A DNA stretch of 64,000 bases, from contig JASKOT010000003.1 in the NCBI GenBank assembly GCA_032158125.1, positions 744,001-808,000 on the forward strand. Reading direction: 5' to 3'. The DNA is from Papiliotrema nemorosa. Lineage: Eukaryota; Basidiomycota; Tremellomycetes; Tremellales; Rhynchogastremaceae. Shown piece by piece: positions 1-10,735 of the stretch. The notes beneath the pieces are model-generated. The model worked only from the letters and a program-made list of their open reading frames with translations. It did no database searches and was not told the origin of the DNA. A program made the position numbers and the translations under genes. Positions within the stretch are counted from its first letter, which is position 1; the number at the start of each line of letters is the position of its first letter.

Positions 1-2561
1 TTTCAAAAAGAATACATCATCGTGCCGATCAATGAACAGTGCGTTTTCTACCGGGTCCAGGCTGACAAAAGCTGCCACTGGTACCTAGCCATCATTTACA
101 ATCCCTCGGCGATACTGCGGGAACGAAAGCCAACGAGTGGACCTTCTGCGGCACCGTCGCCTCATCATATGGAAAACCTACCCGGCCCGCTGAGCGCATC
201 GCTCGTAGCAGAACCAGCCTTGGAATCCCCCGCAAGAGGTGTGGGTGACGTGAGCATGGATGTAATGGAAGGAAATTATGGGGAAGGGGACCAAGATATC
301 ATCACACCCTCGCCCGACTTGTCAGAGTCGAGCAACAAAACTCCGGGATATTCCAATGCCTCATCCAAGGACACCATTATCGCTCGTCCCAAAATCAACG
401 ACGACGACGATCTCAGAGACTTTGAGAGCGATCAAGGTGACCATCACCCATCGGATGATGACCATGATCTGAGCTCAAAGGCGGGTAACCTGTCCTTGGG
501 AGAAATTGGAGCCATCACCAATCCTTCGGAACTGGCAATGCTGCAGCAAAGCCGAAGTCGAGTCGCTCGTCGCACAAGAGACAGCCCAGGAGCAGATGCG
601 CTAGCAAAAAAGAGCGAGAATTCAAGACCCCTTCCCAGGGAGGATTACAAGATCTGGCAGAGTGATCAGTGAGTAACGAAGCCGCGCGTTTTCTGACGAT
701 TAGATGCTGGATCTTCACGTTCGACTCGCTTGGAGGCGCACACACCGCTGTCCACACCAACCTCAAGCGGTGGCTGTGGTACGAGGCACGAGACAAGAAG
801 CTTCTCCAGGAAGGCTCCCCTTCCGAGGTGGGGTATATTGAGGCGAGGGTGAGCCATTGGCATGTTGCACTGCTCATCTCAAGGTTCCACAACAACCCAA
901 CTTTTCCGATTGCGGATTGTACCTCGTGCACTATGTCCAGAGTCTCCTGGACAACCCTCAAGAGGTCATCACATTCATGGAGGTAGGTCGGTTTGGCGCT
1001 GGTGATCCGCGCTCACCCTCAGCAACACCCGCCACGCTTCAAGACGGAGCAGAGGGCTCCGTGGGATGCTCAAAAGGCCAAAGTCTGGAGAGCAGAAGAT
1101 ACTGGGTTTTTACGAAGGGAATGGCTTGCTAGAATCGACGATTTGACGGCTAAATATCGATCGCTCCACGATGGACGAGCACCCGACGTGAGCACTGCGG
1201 AAGCTACAGCAGACGACGATGTGGATTTTGTCGAAGAGGTCGACCTGCGACCGCCAGCACAAGAGGCTCTACAGTTCGAACCGCCCTCCAACTCTGGACC
1301 GTCTATCGAGGTCTCGGCGCAGACCTCGTCAGACCTCCCGCTCGACGACGAAGAGGAGGAGCAAGTAGAAGGGGATCGAGCAGGTGTTGAGGAGACCGAG
1401 GCGGAGGAACAGGTCGAAGCAGAGGAACAGGTGGAACTGCCCCCTGACCACATGATGGTGGATACCGACTCTGCTCTTGACGGCGATTTCCTTTCACATC
1501 AATTAGACCATCTATCAACGCATCGAGTAGACGAGGATATTGATCCCTTACTCGGAACCTTCAACTCGTTTGCCGCCCCCTTGGAAGATCTGGACGATGG
1601 ATCCATCCGAGGTAGTCAGGTTGAGGTATACCCACCGATCGAACACGCGATCGAGTCGACGGGACGAATGGCGCAGCCAGAACCATTTGAAGAGGTGGGG
1701 CGCCATGAGCAAGAGGTGGAAGCACAGGCGCCAAAAGACGGTGAGGGCGATGCCGACATGTCAGAGTCTGAACGTGCGTCCCCTGTCGAAAGAGCATATG
1801 GACGACGATCTCCGGCTACTGGCCGAGGGTCGGCCATGGCAATCAACGTGGATGAGCCATCAAACTACGATGGCTTGGAGTCACCTTTTGACAACCTGGT
1901 TGCACTTTCAAGTTTTCGACCCGATGCTCCGTCGCCTACACACTCTCGATCTCCGAGCCCCACCGCAGTCGGGTTCCACGACACGGCGCAGCTTCAACTA
2001 CCCAGTGTCAAAGCATTTCCTGCACAATCGGCCACTGACAGATCCACCCTCTCTGATGACCGGACCCCAGCGCCGTCGGACGACTTGTGCTCGAGACGGT
2101 CTTCCCCCTTGACCGAGCCTCCCACAGACAGATCAGGATTGGACAACGATGCGATAAATGTGGAGGGGCATATCACCCGTAGCACTATGAAAGGCAAGGG
2201 TCAGGTAAGAAGACCACGGCAATCCCTGCCTGAAGGTGCCCGAGTGCCCGGCATTCGAACCCCAGCCGCAGCAACGCCAAGCGGGAAACGGAATGTTTCT
2301 ACGCCCCTCACACGCACAGGAAAGCGGGGAGCCGGTGCCAGTGTCGAGGGCGCGTCCAGCTCAAAGCGACCAAAGACTAGAGGAGGAAAGGTAGAAGAGG
2401 GTCAAAAGCTACTGTCCTTCAAGCCAGAGGAGGCTAGAGTGGGCCCCGGCAAGCAGCTCAAGAGAGGAGCAAAACAGGAGCGTGAGAGTGTAGCGGAGCG
2501 GGAAATCATCAATGTGGATACCGATTCCGACGAAGATGAAGCAGAAACAACAAAGCCATGA
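1..2561 (+). CDS. ULP2: Ulp1/SENP-family SUMO protease (Ulp2-like), 5'-truncated by window edge
   Basis: Cysteine protease that removes SUMO from proteins, expected in the nucleus. The gene starts outside the window. Exons seen: <1-38, 72-668, 704-848, 884-982, 1023-2561. The catalytic set is complete: His in NEHCHWYLAI (the His-Trp created by splicing 39-71), Asp in CWIFTFDSLGG, oxyanion Gln and nucleophile Cys in QQPNFSDCGLY. After the protease core comes a long acidic, Ser/Pro-rich tail of about 480 residues. It ends in a hydrophobic-acidic stretch (IINVDTDSDEDE) that has the form of a SUMO-interacting motif. The insert between the His and Asp regions is long, which is typical of Ulp2/SENP6-7 rather than Ulp1. 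The family is certain; assignment to ULP2 rests on the insert and tail. Convergent with MIX23 downstream. Confidence 0.9.
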
Positions 2562-2734
2562 TTACACGACGAGTAACGATTCAATCTCTTGTATGTATGA
2601 ACGAGATGAATGACCTTCTCGGTCAATCACAATGTTCTCAGGTCTGGGACGCTGCAAGACTGTCAAGCATACATGATGATATGGATACAAATGCTATTGA
2701 GACGATGTATTGAATCACCCAAACGTCAATGGGA

Positions 2735-3531
2735 TCAAAGCAAGTCGGGCCCGTGGCCTGCTCGACCTGACTCTGCCAGGTCCCACCAACCCCTCGATGG
2801 GGTGTTTGGAGCTGGAGAGAAGAATGGACAGCGGGATTTAAAGGCTGGCGCGTCAGCGTGGTCAGGTGAAAACACTGGTATACACCCACCGTCGAGGGTC
2901 CGCTTCCGTATTATAGCCTCTATCGACCCTTCATTCGCCAACTGATTCGCCTAGATGGTTAGGCGGTCAATCCAATGTGCTGCCACGTACCAAAACTTCC
3001 TCCTCTTTCCACCCTCTCCCGGATAACCTCACTGCGCTCGACATTTCTGGTGAAGGCGACGATAATCTTTCGTCCCCCTCGGCGAATCCTTCCGGCTTTT
3101 TAATGTCAATCGAAGAGTTGACGGTGTTGAGACAATAGCTCAACATTGTCTGTCTATGTGCCCACCCGGCTATCCATCAGCAACGAGTCTGGAATACAAT
3201 GACCGTAGCCCACCCATCATCTCTTCCCATAGATGCAGACACATCCCCTCGACACCCTGAGATGGGCTCGATCGGGATGTAGAGGCCATACGGGATTCAT
3301 CTCGTAGTTGAGCTTGAGCTCGATTTAAGCGAGTGATCACTTGGTCATCCAGCTTTCGATATTGCTTTACAGTATCTATTCCATCAGTGGTCTGTTGCAA
3401 TAATCTTTCTGCTTACTCTTGAATAGGCTCAAGTTGAAACAAGTCTCGGCAGAGATGGTGAGCTGTCTGGGAGCTGGAGAAGGAAAGGAATCAGTATACG
3501 CTGAAGCTGTGCCAAATGGTGGTGCTGGCAT
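2735..3531 (-). CDS. MIX23: MIX23 / Cid2-family mitochondrial intermembrane-space protein
   Basis: Exons (minus strand, in order): 3531-3417, 3375-3214, 3169-2991, 2950-2890, 2844-2735; introns of 40-45 nt; 208 aa. Family landmarks are all present after splicing: an early Cys (about residue 31) before FNLSLF, then a helix with KLDDQVITRLN, a Cys-x3-Trp (C84, W88), GWAHRQTMLSYC (C105) with NTVNSSIDIKK, and the C-terminal IRKRTLDAFKSRC. This is the pattern of the MIX23/CCDC58/caffeine-induced death protein 2 family. These are small proteins of the mitochondrial intermembrane space whose conserved cysteines are oxidised through Mia40. The protein is longer than animal CCDC58 because of a Ser-rich loop (residues 66-82) and a C-terminal extension. 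Divergent from ARG1 across about 1 kb. Confidence 0.88.
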
Positions 3532-4557
3532 GATGGATGGATCTATGATGGCTCCGGGTAGGTAAAGGCTGATGATGGGACCAGAAAGATGTCGGGTAGC
3601 AGGCTTGGTACTGTTCGATCGAGCCGGATGAGGTGGACATTTCGGCTGATGATGAAAGCCGCCGCCCCGCCAATCTGAAACGCCACACTCGCGGCAATTC
3701 ACGGGATTATAATTTTGCCCCCCAGCGAGGAGCGCGTTTCCCGAGTCGAGCGAGATAAGAAGATTTCAGAAATACAATATACCTCTTCATCACTTCTTCC
3801 CCTCCCCTTCTTGTACACATCACCTCGTTCCTTCTCGTGAGTGTCTCTTCTTTATCCTCAGCATCTCTGCACCTTCCACCTCTCCCTGATGACCTTCTAA
3901 TTCTCACCCCGTCTTACCGACCATGTCGAACGAGATAGGCTTCCCCCTTCGCGGGGGGACGGCCGGACCCCCTTCCTCGTACCTCCTAGGGTTGCGAGGA
4001 CGGGCTCATGCGCTTGCCAGTGCTTTTGTCTGATCCATTCCTGTCCCATCGTCACATTTGTTGCCAAATTGCCGAGCGAGGCTGACGAATCCAGCTTGTA
4101 GCTCCCTATTCAACCCTTTCCCCATACCCGTGAGTTCGCCTCCTTCGCCCCACCCCACTCTACCTTTTATGATGAAACATACTTTAAAACCATACGCAGT
4201 TTCCACCGAATGTGTCCTCCCCTCACTCGGGGGAGTTTGTACCCCTCCCGTCATCTCTCCTCTAAACTCCTCTAGGTCGTAGCCTCTCCGCCTTTGCACA
4301 GAGTTGAACCTCTCTACCGCAGGGTGGTCTAGGTTCCCTTTAGGGCTTACACTCTGTTTATTCAGATGTTTGCAGTCGTTGGAGTCGAGAGAAGTCGGAA
4401 GGTGGGCGATGCTAATTTGAGGTTTCTTCTTCCTTGGATGTCTGACTCTTTCTTCTTTCCGATGCCCCTTTCTCTTTGTAGAATGATCAGGCGCTGATAT
4501 GAATGCATAGGTTGTCTAGTTTCCATTTTGCACAACACTTGATCCTCATTCTGCATC
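3532..4557. promoter_or_regulatory. Divergent intergenic region MIX23/ARG1, pyrimidine-rich leader with an upstream ORF
   Basis: About 1 kb with no convincing gene. The right half is CT-rich on the + strand, as in a fungal promoter or long leader. A 36-codon ORF starts at 3923 in a good context (GACCATGTCG) and stops at 4031-4033. A possible leader intron has a GTGAGT donor near 4133 and an acceptor around 4200, and another acceptor-like tract (TTTATTCAG) ends near 4364. No Gcn4-type TGASTCA site was seen. No TATA box was found. Confidence 0.4.
3923..4033 (+). other. Candidate upstream ORF (36 codons) in the ARG1 leader
   Basis: ATG at 3923 preceded by ACC, 36 sense codons, TGA stop. It lies 525 nt upstream of the ARG1 start. 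The predicted peptide (starting MSNEIGFPLRGG) shows no resemblance to the arginine attenuator peptide of fungal CPA1/arg-2 leaders. Whether it is in the mature leader is unknown; it may simply be non-coding promoter sequence. Confidence 0.25.
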
Positions 4558-6009
4558 ATGGCCACCTCGTCGACTGAAAAGAAGGGGAAAGTCATCCTCG
4601 CTTATTCCGGAGGTCTCGGTAAGTCATCCACCCTGAATCGGTCCAAAAACTGATTCGATAGACACCTCTTGTATCCTCCTCTGGCTCATTGAGCAAGGAT
4701 ACGAGGTCATTGCTTTCATGGCCGATGTTGGACAGGAAGAAGATTTCGAAGCTGCCCGAACCAAGGCTATGAAATGTGGTGCTTCCGGTTTCTTCTTGGA
4801 AGACCTCAAGCGAGAGTTTGTCGAGGAGCTCATCTACCGTGAGTGCTCCTCCCTGTGACTCTGCTCACCCTGTAGCTGCCGTTCAATGCAATGCCATTTA
4901 CGAAAACGTCTACCTCCTCGGGACCTCGCTCGCTCGACCCGTCATTGCTCGAGGTATGATCGAGGTCGCCCTTCGAGAGGGTTGCGAGTGAGTCCCTCTC
5001 TTGCTAGCTCATCCATGCTGACGACAGCTTCGTCTCGCACGGATGTACTGGTAAAGGAAACGACCAAGTCCGATTCGAGCTCGCCTTTTACGGTCTTGCC
5101 CCCAACATCAACGTCATCGCCCCATGGCGATTGCCCGAGTTCTACAACCGATTCGCTGGTCGATCCGCCCTTCTCGAGTACGCCGCTAGCAACGGTATCC
5201 CCGTTGTGCAGACCGCTGCCAAGCCATGGTCGACCGACGAAAACTTGTTCCACATCTCTTACGAAGCCGGTATCCTCGAGGACCCCAACCAAACCCCTCC
5301 CGATGACATGTGGAAATTGACCACTTCCCCGCAAAAGGCCCCCGAGCAACCCGAGCAAGTCCAGATTGAATTTGCCAAGGGTTTGCCCGTCAAAGTGACC
5401 TACCCCGCCGATGGCAAGATTGTCACCGACGCTGTTGATGTCTTCCTCTCGCTCAATGCCCTCGCCCGAAAGCACGGTGTCGGTCGAATCGACATTGTCG
5501 AGAACCGATTCATCGGTGTCAAGTCTCGAGGATGCTACGAGTCGCCTGCTGCTACCATCCTCCGAGTTGCTCACATGGATCTCGAGGGTATGACCTTGGA
5601 CCGAAATGTCCGAGCCATGCGAGATCAATTCATCACCATCAACTTTTCTCAAATCCTTTACAACGGTTTCTTCTTCTCCCCCGAGCGAGAGTTCATCAGC
5701 GCCGCCATTCCTGCCTCGCAAAAGACCGTCAACGGTCTTGTCCGACTCAAGTTGTACAAGGGCAACGTGATCGTCGAGGGCCGAGACTCCGACGAGGGAT
5801 TGTATGATGCCAAATTCTCGTCCATGGACGAGATGGGAGGTTTCGAGCCTACCGCCACTTCTGGTTTCATTGACATTTCGAGCATCCGAATCAAGGCTTG
5901 GGGTCGACAAAAGTGAGTTCCAATCTCGTCGCGTGATATGCGCTGACGATGTAGCGCCAAGATTGGTCAAGGAGGAGTTTCGCCCCAAGACGTCTACCAC
6001 CGAGAATAG
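4558..6009 (+). CDS. ARG1: Argininosuccinate synthase
   Basis: ATP-dependent ligation of citrulline and aspartate to argininosuccinate in cytosolic arginine biosynthesis. Exons 4558-4618, 4662-4838, 4876-4987, 5028-5912, 5955-6009; 429 aa, normal family length. The N-terminal PP-loop (AYSGGLDTSC) is split by the first intron between GGL and DTS. Next come [11 protein letters not shown], then [14 protein letters not shown] (aspartate/citrulline site) and the [14 protein letters not shown] segment, all in order. The start was chosen because the residues after it begin the conserved core within 12 residues and the upstream frame has stops. Codon use is strongly biased to C/G-ending codons and CGA Arg, consistent with high expression. 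Confidence 0.97.
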
Positions 6010-6249
6010 ACTGTAGATGGTTGGGATAAAATCTGGGTTGCATAGTAGAAGGCCTAGTGTCGACTGAAAGAGTCGTCGTTGTAATTAATTTTCGGGATGA
6101 ACAGCATGCACCGCACAAAGCAGTTTCAGCAATGATCGTGCAAATGGAGCTCGCTGGGCGTCGACTTGGAGCTCCGAAAGTTGGCCGCGTTTCAAGTCAT
6201 CCCATCCATTTCTCGGCTTCAATTCATCACTCGCCATCGCTCCATCGGT

Positions 6250-6961
6250 ATGACGATACACGCCTTGTGGGTGATCAACAAGGCCGGAGGATTAGTCTTC
6301 AGCCGTTCATACTCTGGTGCATTCCACTCCGTCCCAAAGACCTAGACCCGACTGACGAAATAGACACCTTGCCCCCTCTTCCTCTGAACACCGTTCTCAT
6401 CCTCGCGGGGACATTGCATGGGATCCACGCAATCACGTCCAAGTTGACGCCTGCCCCGCCTCATTCTGCAAGTGTAGGTGGATTAGACTCGTTCGAAGCG
6501 GAAGGATGGGGTGGAAAGGTGTTTCTGACTCCGACGGGTGAGTCGTCCGCCCTGTTATACTACTTCTATCTTTCCTTTGGGGCATTTTCGGCGAGTGTGA
6601 TGGATGTATTCAGAGTAAGAAACATGTTGGATATCGTGGTCGAGGACTCTATCAAGTGTCCATGAGGAGCAAGAGCTTCAACAGTGACTGACGATCAGGA
6701 ACCAAATTTGTCTTGTTACATAGTATAGCCCATCAAGGGCTAGATGATACGATGAGGAGGATATATGAGATATGTGAGTACTTGTCGACCGCTCAAATCC
6801 CTTGTGACCTCGCTCGAAGCTTGCATGTATCTGTGCTGTAGACTGACTGGGCAGATTCCGATGCGGTGATGAAGAATCCGTTTCATACCCCCGAGATGCC
6901 CATCAACTCGTCGCTCTTCGAGTCCAGGCTACAGGGCCTCATAGGAACTATCAACACTTGA
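6250..6961 (+). CDS. TRS23: TRAPP complex subunit Trs23 (TRAPPC4)
   Basis: Core longin-like subunit of the TRAPP vesicle-tethering complex that activates Rab1/Ypt1 at ER-Golgi. Exons 6250-6316, 6364-6537, 6699-6773, 6855-6961; 140 aa. Recognised by the N-terminal ALWVINKAGGLVF strand, the LNTVLILAGTLHGIHAI helix, TGTKFVLL, and RRIYEIYSDAVMKNPF followed by PEMPI. It lacks the PDZ-like insertion that makes the human protein about 220 aa, as in other short fungal forms. Intron 2 is 161 nt, three to four times the local norm, and has several internal AGs, so an alternative exon there cannot be excluded. The long overlapping frame that begins upstream is a shadow. Confidence 0.88.
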
Positions 6962-7134
6962 CACCTCGTATGACAAAGTGGGTAGGATGCTGCGCGAGGC
7001 GCTGCGTGTAAGTAAGGGAGTAGGGAACCGGACGGAAGCGATTGTATAATACATTTCTTTGTGCTACATGTCTGACCATACCTCACATATGGATACCCGC
7101 TACATATGCCAGCCTCGGCGGAACCGAACCCAGG

Positions 7135-8034
7135 CTACCCAATCCAGGCATCCGTCTGATCCTTGACGACCTTTTCCAGCTCACTCGAGAAATCGTTCTC
7201 CCCGTCCATCAGGTCAATCGTAAGTCCAGCTGCTTTTGGCTCCTGCCCCAAGGCTAAAAGAGCCTTTGCGACCAGTTCTCGACTATCGTGAGCGTGGATA
7301 GGGCCAAACGTCGTACCTAGTCTTGCCGACTTGCAAAATACCAGCTTGAGCTCCTCCCGCGGGTTCCTCAGTCAGTCCACCAGGTCTGACGACCGTATAT
7401 TGAATGGCATGTCGAGAATGCAACTCAATCTCGGCATCCAGCTTGGCTTGCATGTCTGACCATCAGCCGATACCCCGCCGACCTGAGTGTATCAGCTCAC
7501 AAGCTGGAATAGCCCCCCACATCCGATCACTCTGCTTTTCTACCTCGTCAGCTATGCCTTTCATTGCACGTCAAACTCATACCCACTACTCTCATCGTTG
7601 TAATGCTCTGGCCACCCTTTGTCTCGCGACCTCACGTCTATCGCACCGACGTATACCAACCTCTTCACGTTGGCCGTCTCCATAGCGTCAAACACCTTGA
7701 CTGCTCCTTCATAGTCTACCTTCCTTGTCCTCGACTTGTCACCTTTTCCTCCTGCTCCTGCTGAGAATACCACTGCATCGGGTTTGTGAGATGTGAGAAG
7801 CGCAGTGAGATCAGGCACCGGGGCCTCTTCCAACGAGAGCACAGTGGGTTCCGCTCCGAGCTCTTTGAGGTCGGACAAGCTGCGGTCAGTCATGCTCGGT
7901 GCTCGCGCGAGGTGGTGAGGTGCTCACTGTGTTTCATCCCGGACCACGCTGATCACAGAATGTCCCTCGCTACTGGCCAACCGAGCGAAATGTCGAGCGA
8001 CTTTACCGCCTCCTCCAAAGACTACAAACTTCAT
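7135..8034 (-). CDS. NAD(P)-binding atypical SDR / NmrA-like reductase (YMR090W type)
   Basis: Exons (minus): 8034-7928, 7879-7587, 7539-7501, 7455-7317, 7282-7135; 241 aa. N-terminal Rossmann glycine motif MKFVVFGGGGKVARHF, then DAVVFSAGAGGKG, KRLVYVGAIDV, and VVRPGGLTEEPAGG, the typical order of extended/atypical SDRs of the YwnB/YMR090W group. Substrate unknown in the family; a stress-related redox or regulatory role is usually suggested. The boundary of intron 2 is the weakest: an acceptor ending GAGGTAG was chosen because it keeps phase and has a GCTGAC branch point, but a nearer acceptor would add a few residues. Convergent with TRS23. Confidence 0.8.
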
Positions 8035-8534
8035 GGTCTGGGACACTTTGACCTGAGACTGGGTTGAGCAGGTGTATCGGTACGAGGAATGAGCTGAGAT
8101 GAATTGCACAGAGGTATCTATAGTGATGATAGCACTAGGTTAGAGACGAGATGTGCTGATGAACAGACAGGGATGACCTCCACATGATATCATCACCCAA
8201 CCTGAAACGTGAGCCTGTTGCACAGTGGCATTTTACACCACCAGCACAGAGAAACACCTCTCGATGGCTGTCCCAGCGAACACCCCTGATCGCTTGTGAG
8301 ATCGTCTTACATCCCGCCTGGTGCATGCTAGATATCAAAGAGACCGTGACTGCTATCTTGCCCTCTTAACAAAGGAGGATTATAAACGCGACCACACCAT
8401 TTCGTACATGAAAGGAAGGCCCTCGGCAGACGGCGTCACTCATGCTCTGCTCAAGGCCTGCTCAGCTGGAATCTTGCTCTTGATTTCCCTCGGACCGTGA
8501 TAGCGCCTTCTGCTCCCAGTCGGTCTTTCACACC
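8035..8534. promoter_or_regulatory. Divergent promoter region between the SDR gene and the GT34 gene
   Basis: About 500 nt without coding signals. No TATA box or repeat stands out. The right side before 8535 is CT-rich, typical of a leader. Confidence 0.4.
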
Positions 8535-9668
8535 ATGATCCTCGCCTCATTTGTCGGGGCGCGCCTCCTCAAACCCCTCGCAACGGTTTGTGTCCTCTTG
8601 ATTGGTCTGACATCACTCCTATGGTACGGCCAAGATGACATCACTTTCCTCTCACATCCCTCTACGATTTCACCGGACGTCAAGCTCCCCTCCCAGCGGT
8701 GGAAACACCCCATCATGATTCTGCAGCACAATTGCCACTGCCAGAATCAAGAGTCCCTTCGTCGACTCACAGAAGTTTCACGAGAACAACACTCAAAGTA
8801 TGCCGCGGCACATGGCTATGTATACGAGATGTCGGATGGTAACTTTGTACCCAAAGACGGATGGGGGGGACAGGGGTATCTGAACAAGGTGCATTTGTTG
8901 ATGAAGGTCATTTTGGCGGAGATGGACGGCGAACAGCCGGTCGAATGGGTCATGTGAGTTCCTGTACATCTACTTTGGAGTGCTAGCCTACCTTGGTGCT
9001 AGAGCAGACTCCTCTCCGAGCAAAGCTAACAGCGCAGGCTAGCAGACACCGATACCCTCATCATCGACCCGTCGGTAAACATTCACGAGCTTCTCCCCCC
9101 ACCCAGCACCTATCCCGCCCCAATGACGCTGGGCAATCGCGACCTCAACGGCTTCAATGCCGGGGTTGTCATTTGGAGAGTGAATCATCGCACAGTCACC
9201 TTCTTAGCCCGCATGCTGACCATGGAATACAATGCCGTCGAACCTTCCTCCTCGGACCAACCACAACCGCAATACGTATCCTGGGCTCCATCGGATCAAT
9301 GGCTCATCGCGTTGGTATTACAAAATTACAAGGATGCGAGGGAACACTTCTATGAGATACCTCAGGACTGGTTCAGCTCATATTTCGACCCAATCTCCTG
9401 GCCAAATATCACCGACGCGGTCCCTACCGCCTCTGTGCGTGGATGGATCCATATGGCCGGGACTCTGAAAACGGATTGGGACTGGGAAACATTCTTGGAT
9501 ATTCCAGAGGAGATATATGAACTTGCCGAGACTGTCACGAGGGATCTAGGGGTGCAAGGGAATGGCCTGGACTTGATGGCTGGAGCGGAAAAGGCGAGGA
9601 AAGAGGCGGAAGAATGGTGGAGGGTCACCAAGAATGGGGTTGATAGCATGCGGTGGTTCTCAGCTTAG
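8535..9668 (+). CDS. GT34-family glycosyltransferase (galactosyl/mannosyl transferase GMA12/MNN10 type)
   Basis: Type II Golgi membrane glycosyltransferase. Exons 8535-8953 and 9038-9668; 349 aa. A hydrophobic anchor at about residues 10-29 follows a short cytosolic tail. The lumenal domain has HGYVYEMSDG, a GWGGQGYLNKVHLL stretch, the donor/metal-binding DxD in LADTDTLIIDPS (brought together by splicing), LNGFNAGVVIWR, and SDQWLIALVLQN. The order matches family 34. Donor and linkage cannot be read from the sequence; in fungi these enzymes extend N-glycans or galactomannan. The C-terminus is a charged helix. The 84 nt intron is longer than its neighbours. Confidence 0.88.
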
Positions 9669-9876
9669 TGTAATGAGATCGAAAGAGCTCCACTTTCGCC
9701 GTTTAGTCGCCTCCAAGTACCGGGAATCATACAGATGCGTGCTGTGGTCGACGACTGATTGTCGAGTGATTCAAATCGCCACTTTCAGCTGACCGACTTT
9801 TCTCAATAACAAATCGCTCCACCCAGCCCATTCCTTCGACCATATCACTACTATCCATCTGTCACTCTGCACAAAC

Positions 9877-10654
9877 ATGAAAAGATCCATCATCGCTCTC
9901 ACATCCTTACTAGTCGCCTCTTCCTTGGTCGGCGCTGCCCAGCTGCCACTCGGAAACCCCTCCATTGGCAAGATGAAATCCGACCCATCTTTCCCTCAAC
10001 CAGGTATAGCCGGATTCGACCGGCCTATCGTGCAGGACGGGCAGGGAGCCACGTTGGCCGAAGCGCTCACTATCGACCGCAGAGCTGGAGTATGGTGGGA
10101 TTACGCCAGGGATGTGACCTCGGTGGTATGTTGTGCAGGTATGAGGAAGAAGCTCATCACCAGACTGCTCGACTCAGCGCAAGGGGTTCCAAGGATACGA
10201 CTATCCTCGTCCCCGTGGACTCTGCCATCATGCGCTTACCGCGCAAACCGTGAGTCGACATGTTGACGCAGGTCAAACCCAGTCTTACGGCGCAGGCACC
10301 AAAGCGACGGCGGCGCGGACACTGAAGAGACCATGAAGCAGAACGTCGAAAAGTTCTTGTCGGCACATATCGTCCCGGTCAGTCTGCTGCATGTGCTATT
10401 GTGAGAAGCGCTCATCCTCAAGAACTCGATCGACATGCCAACTACCGAACCTGCGCAGACGCTCTTGGACGATGTCAAGGTGGAGATAGTGCAGGATGAG
10501 AACAAGGAAGGTGGATGGAGAGTGAATCCTGGAGATATCGAAGTCCTTGATGTCAAAAGGGTCAGTCGTCCATAGCGGCTGGGATGGTAAAGCTGATGTG
10601 GTGCAGGCAGCCAATGGACGCATATTGTATCTGAATGGAGTCATCCAGGCCTAG
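9877..10654 (+). CDS. Secreted small FAS1 (fasciclin) domain protein
   Basis: Exons 9877-10125, 10164-10249, 10296-10377, 10423-10560, 10607-10654; 200 aa. A clear signal peptide (MKRSIIALTSLLVASSLVGA) is followed by one degenerate fasciclin domain. The H1-like segment contains GSKDTTILVPVDSAIM, then a helix ending VEKFLSAHIVP, LLDDVKVEI, and the terminal strand IEVLDVKRAANGRILYLNGV. FAS1 domains mediate adhesion or protein-protein contacts at cell surfaces; the role here is unknown. The first acceptor (CATCACCAG) was chosen because it alone restores the FAS1 reading frame. No GPI signal is seen at the C-terminus, so the product is secreted or retained in the ER lumen/vacuole. Confidence 0.82.
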
Positions 10655-10735
10655 TCCGTACGTTCGGTACTCTACCAGTAGTATCGCAGGATTGTATGAA
10701 TACACCGTTACTCGAGTACCCTTTACCTGGTGATT

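Noticed and set aside
4132..4364. Leader intron(s) of ARG1 as annotated features
   Set aside because: Donor and acceptor-like sites exist but the transcription start is unknown and non-coding splice phase cannot be checked.
7283..7316. Frameshift at the end of the SDR gene (KTR/LGTT frame change)
   Set aside because: A 34 nt intron with GTACGA donor and GATAG acceptor restores the frame and gives the family's SRELVAKALLAL.
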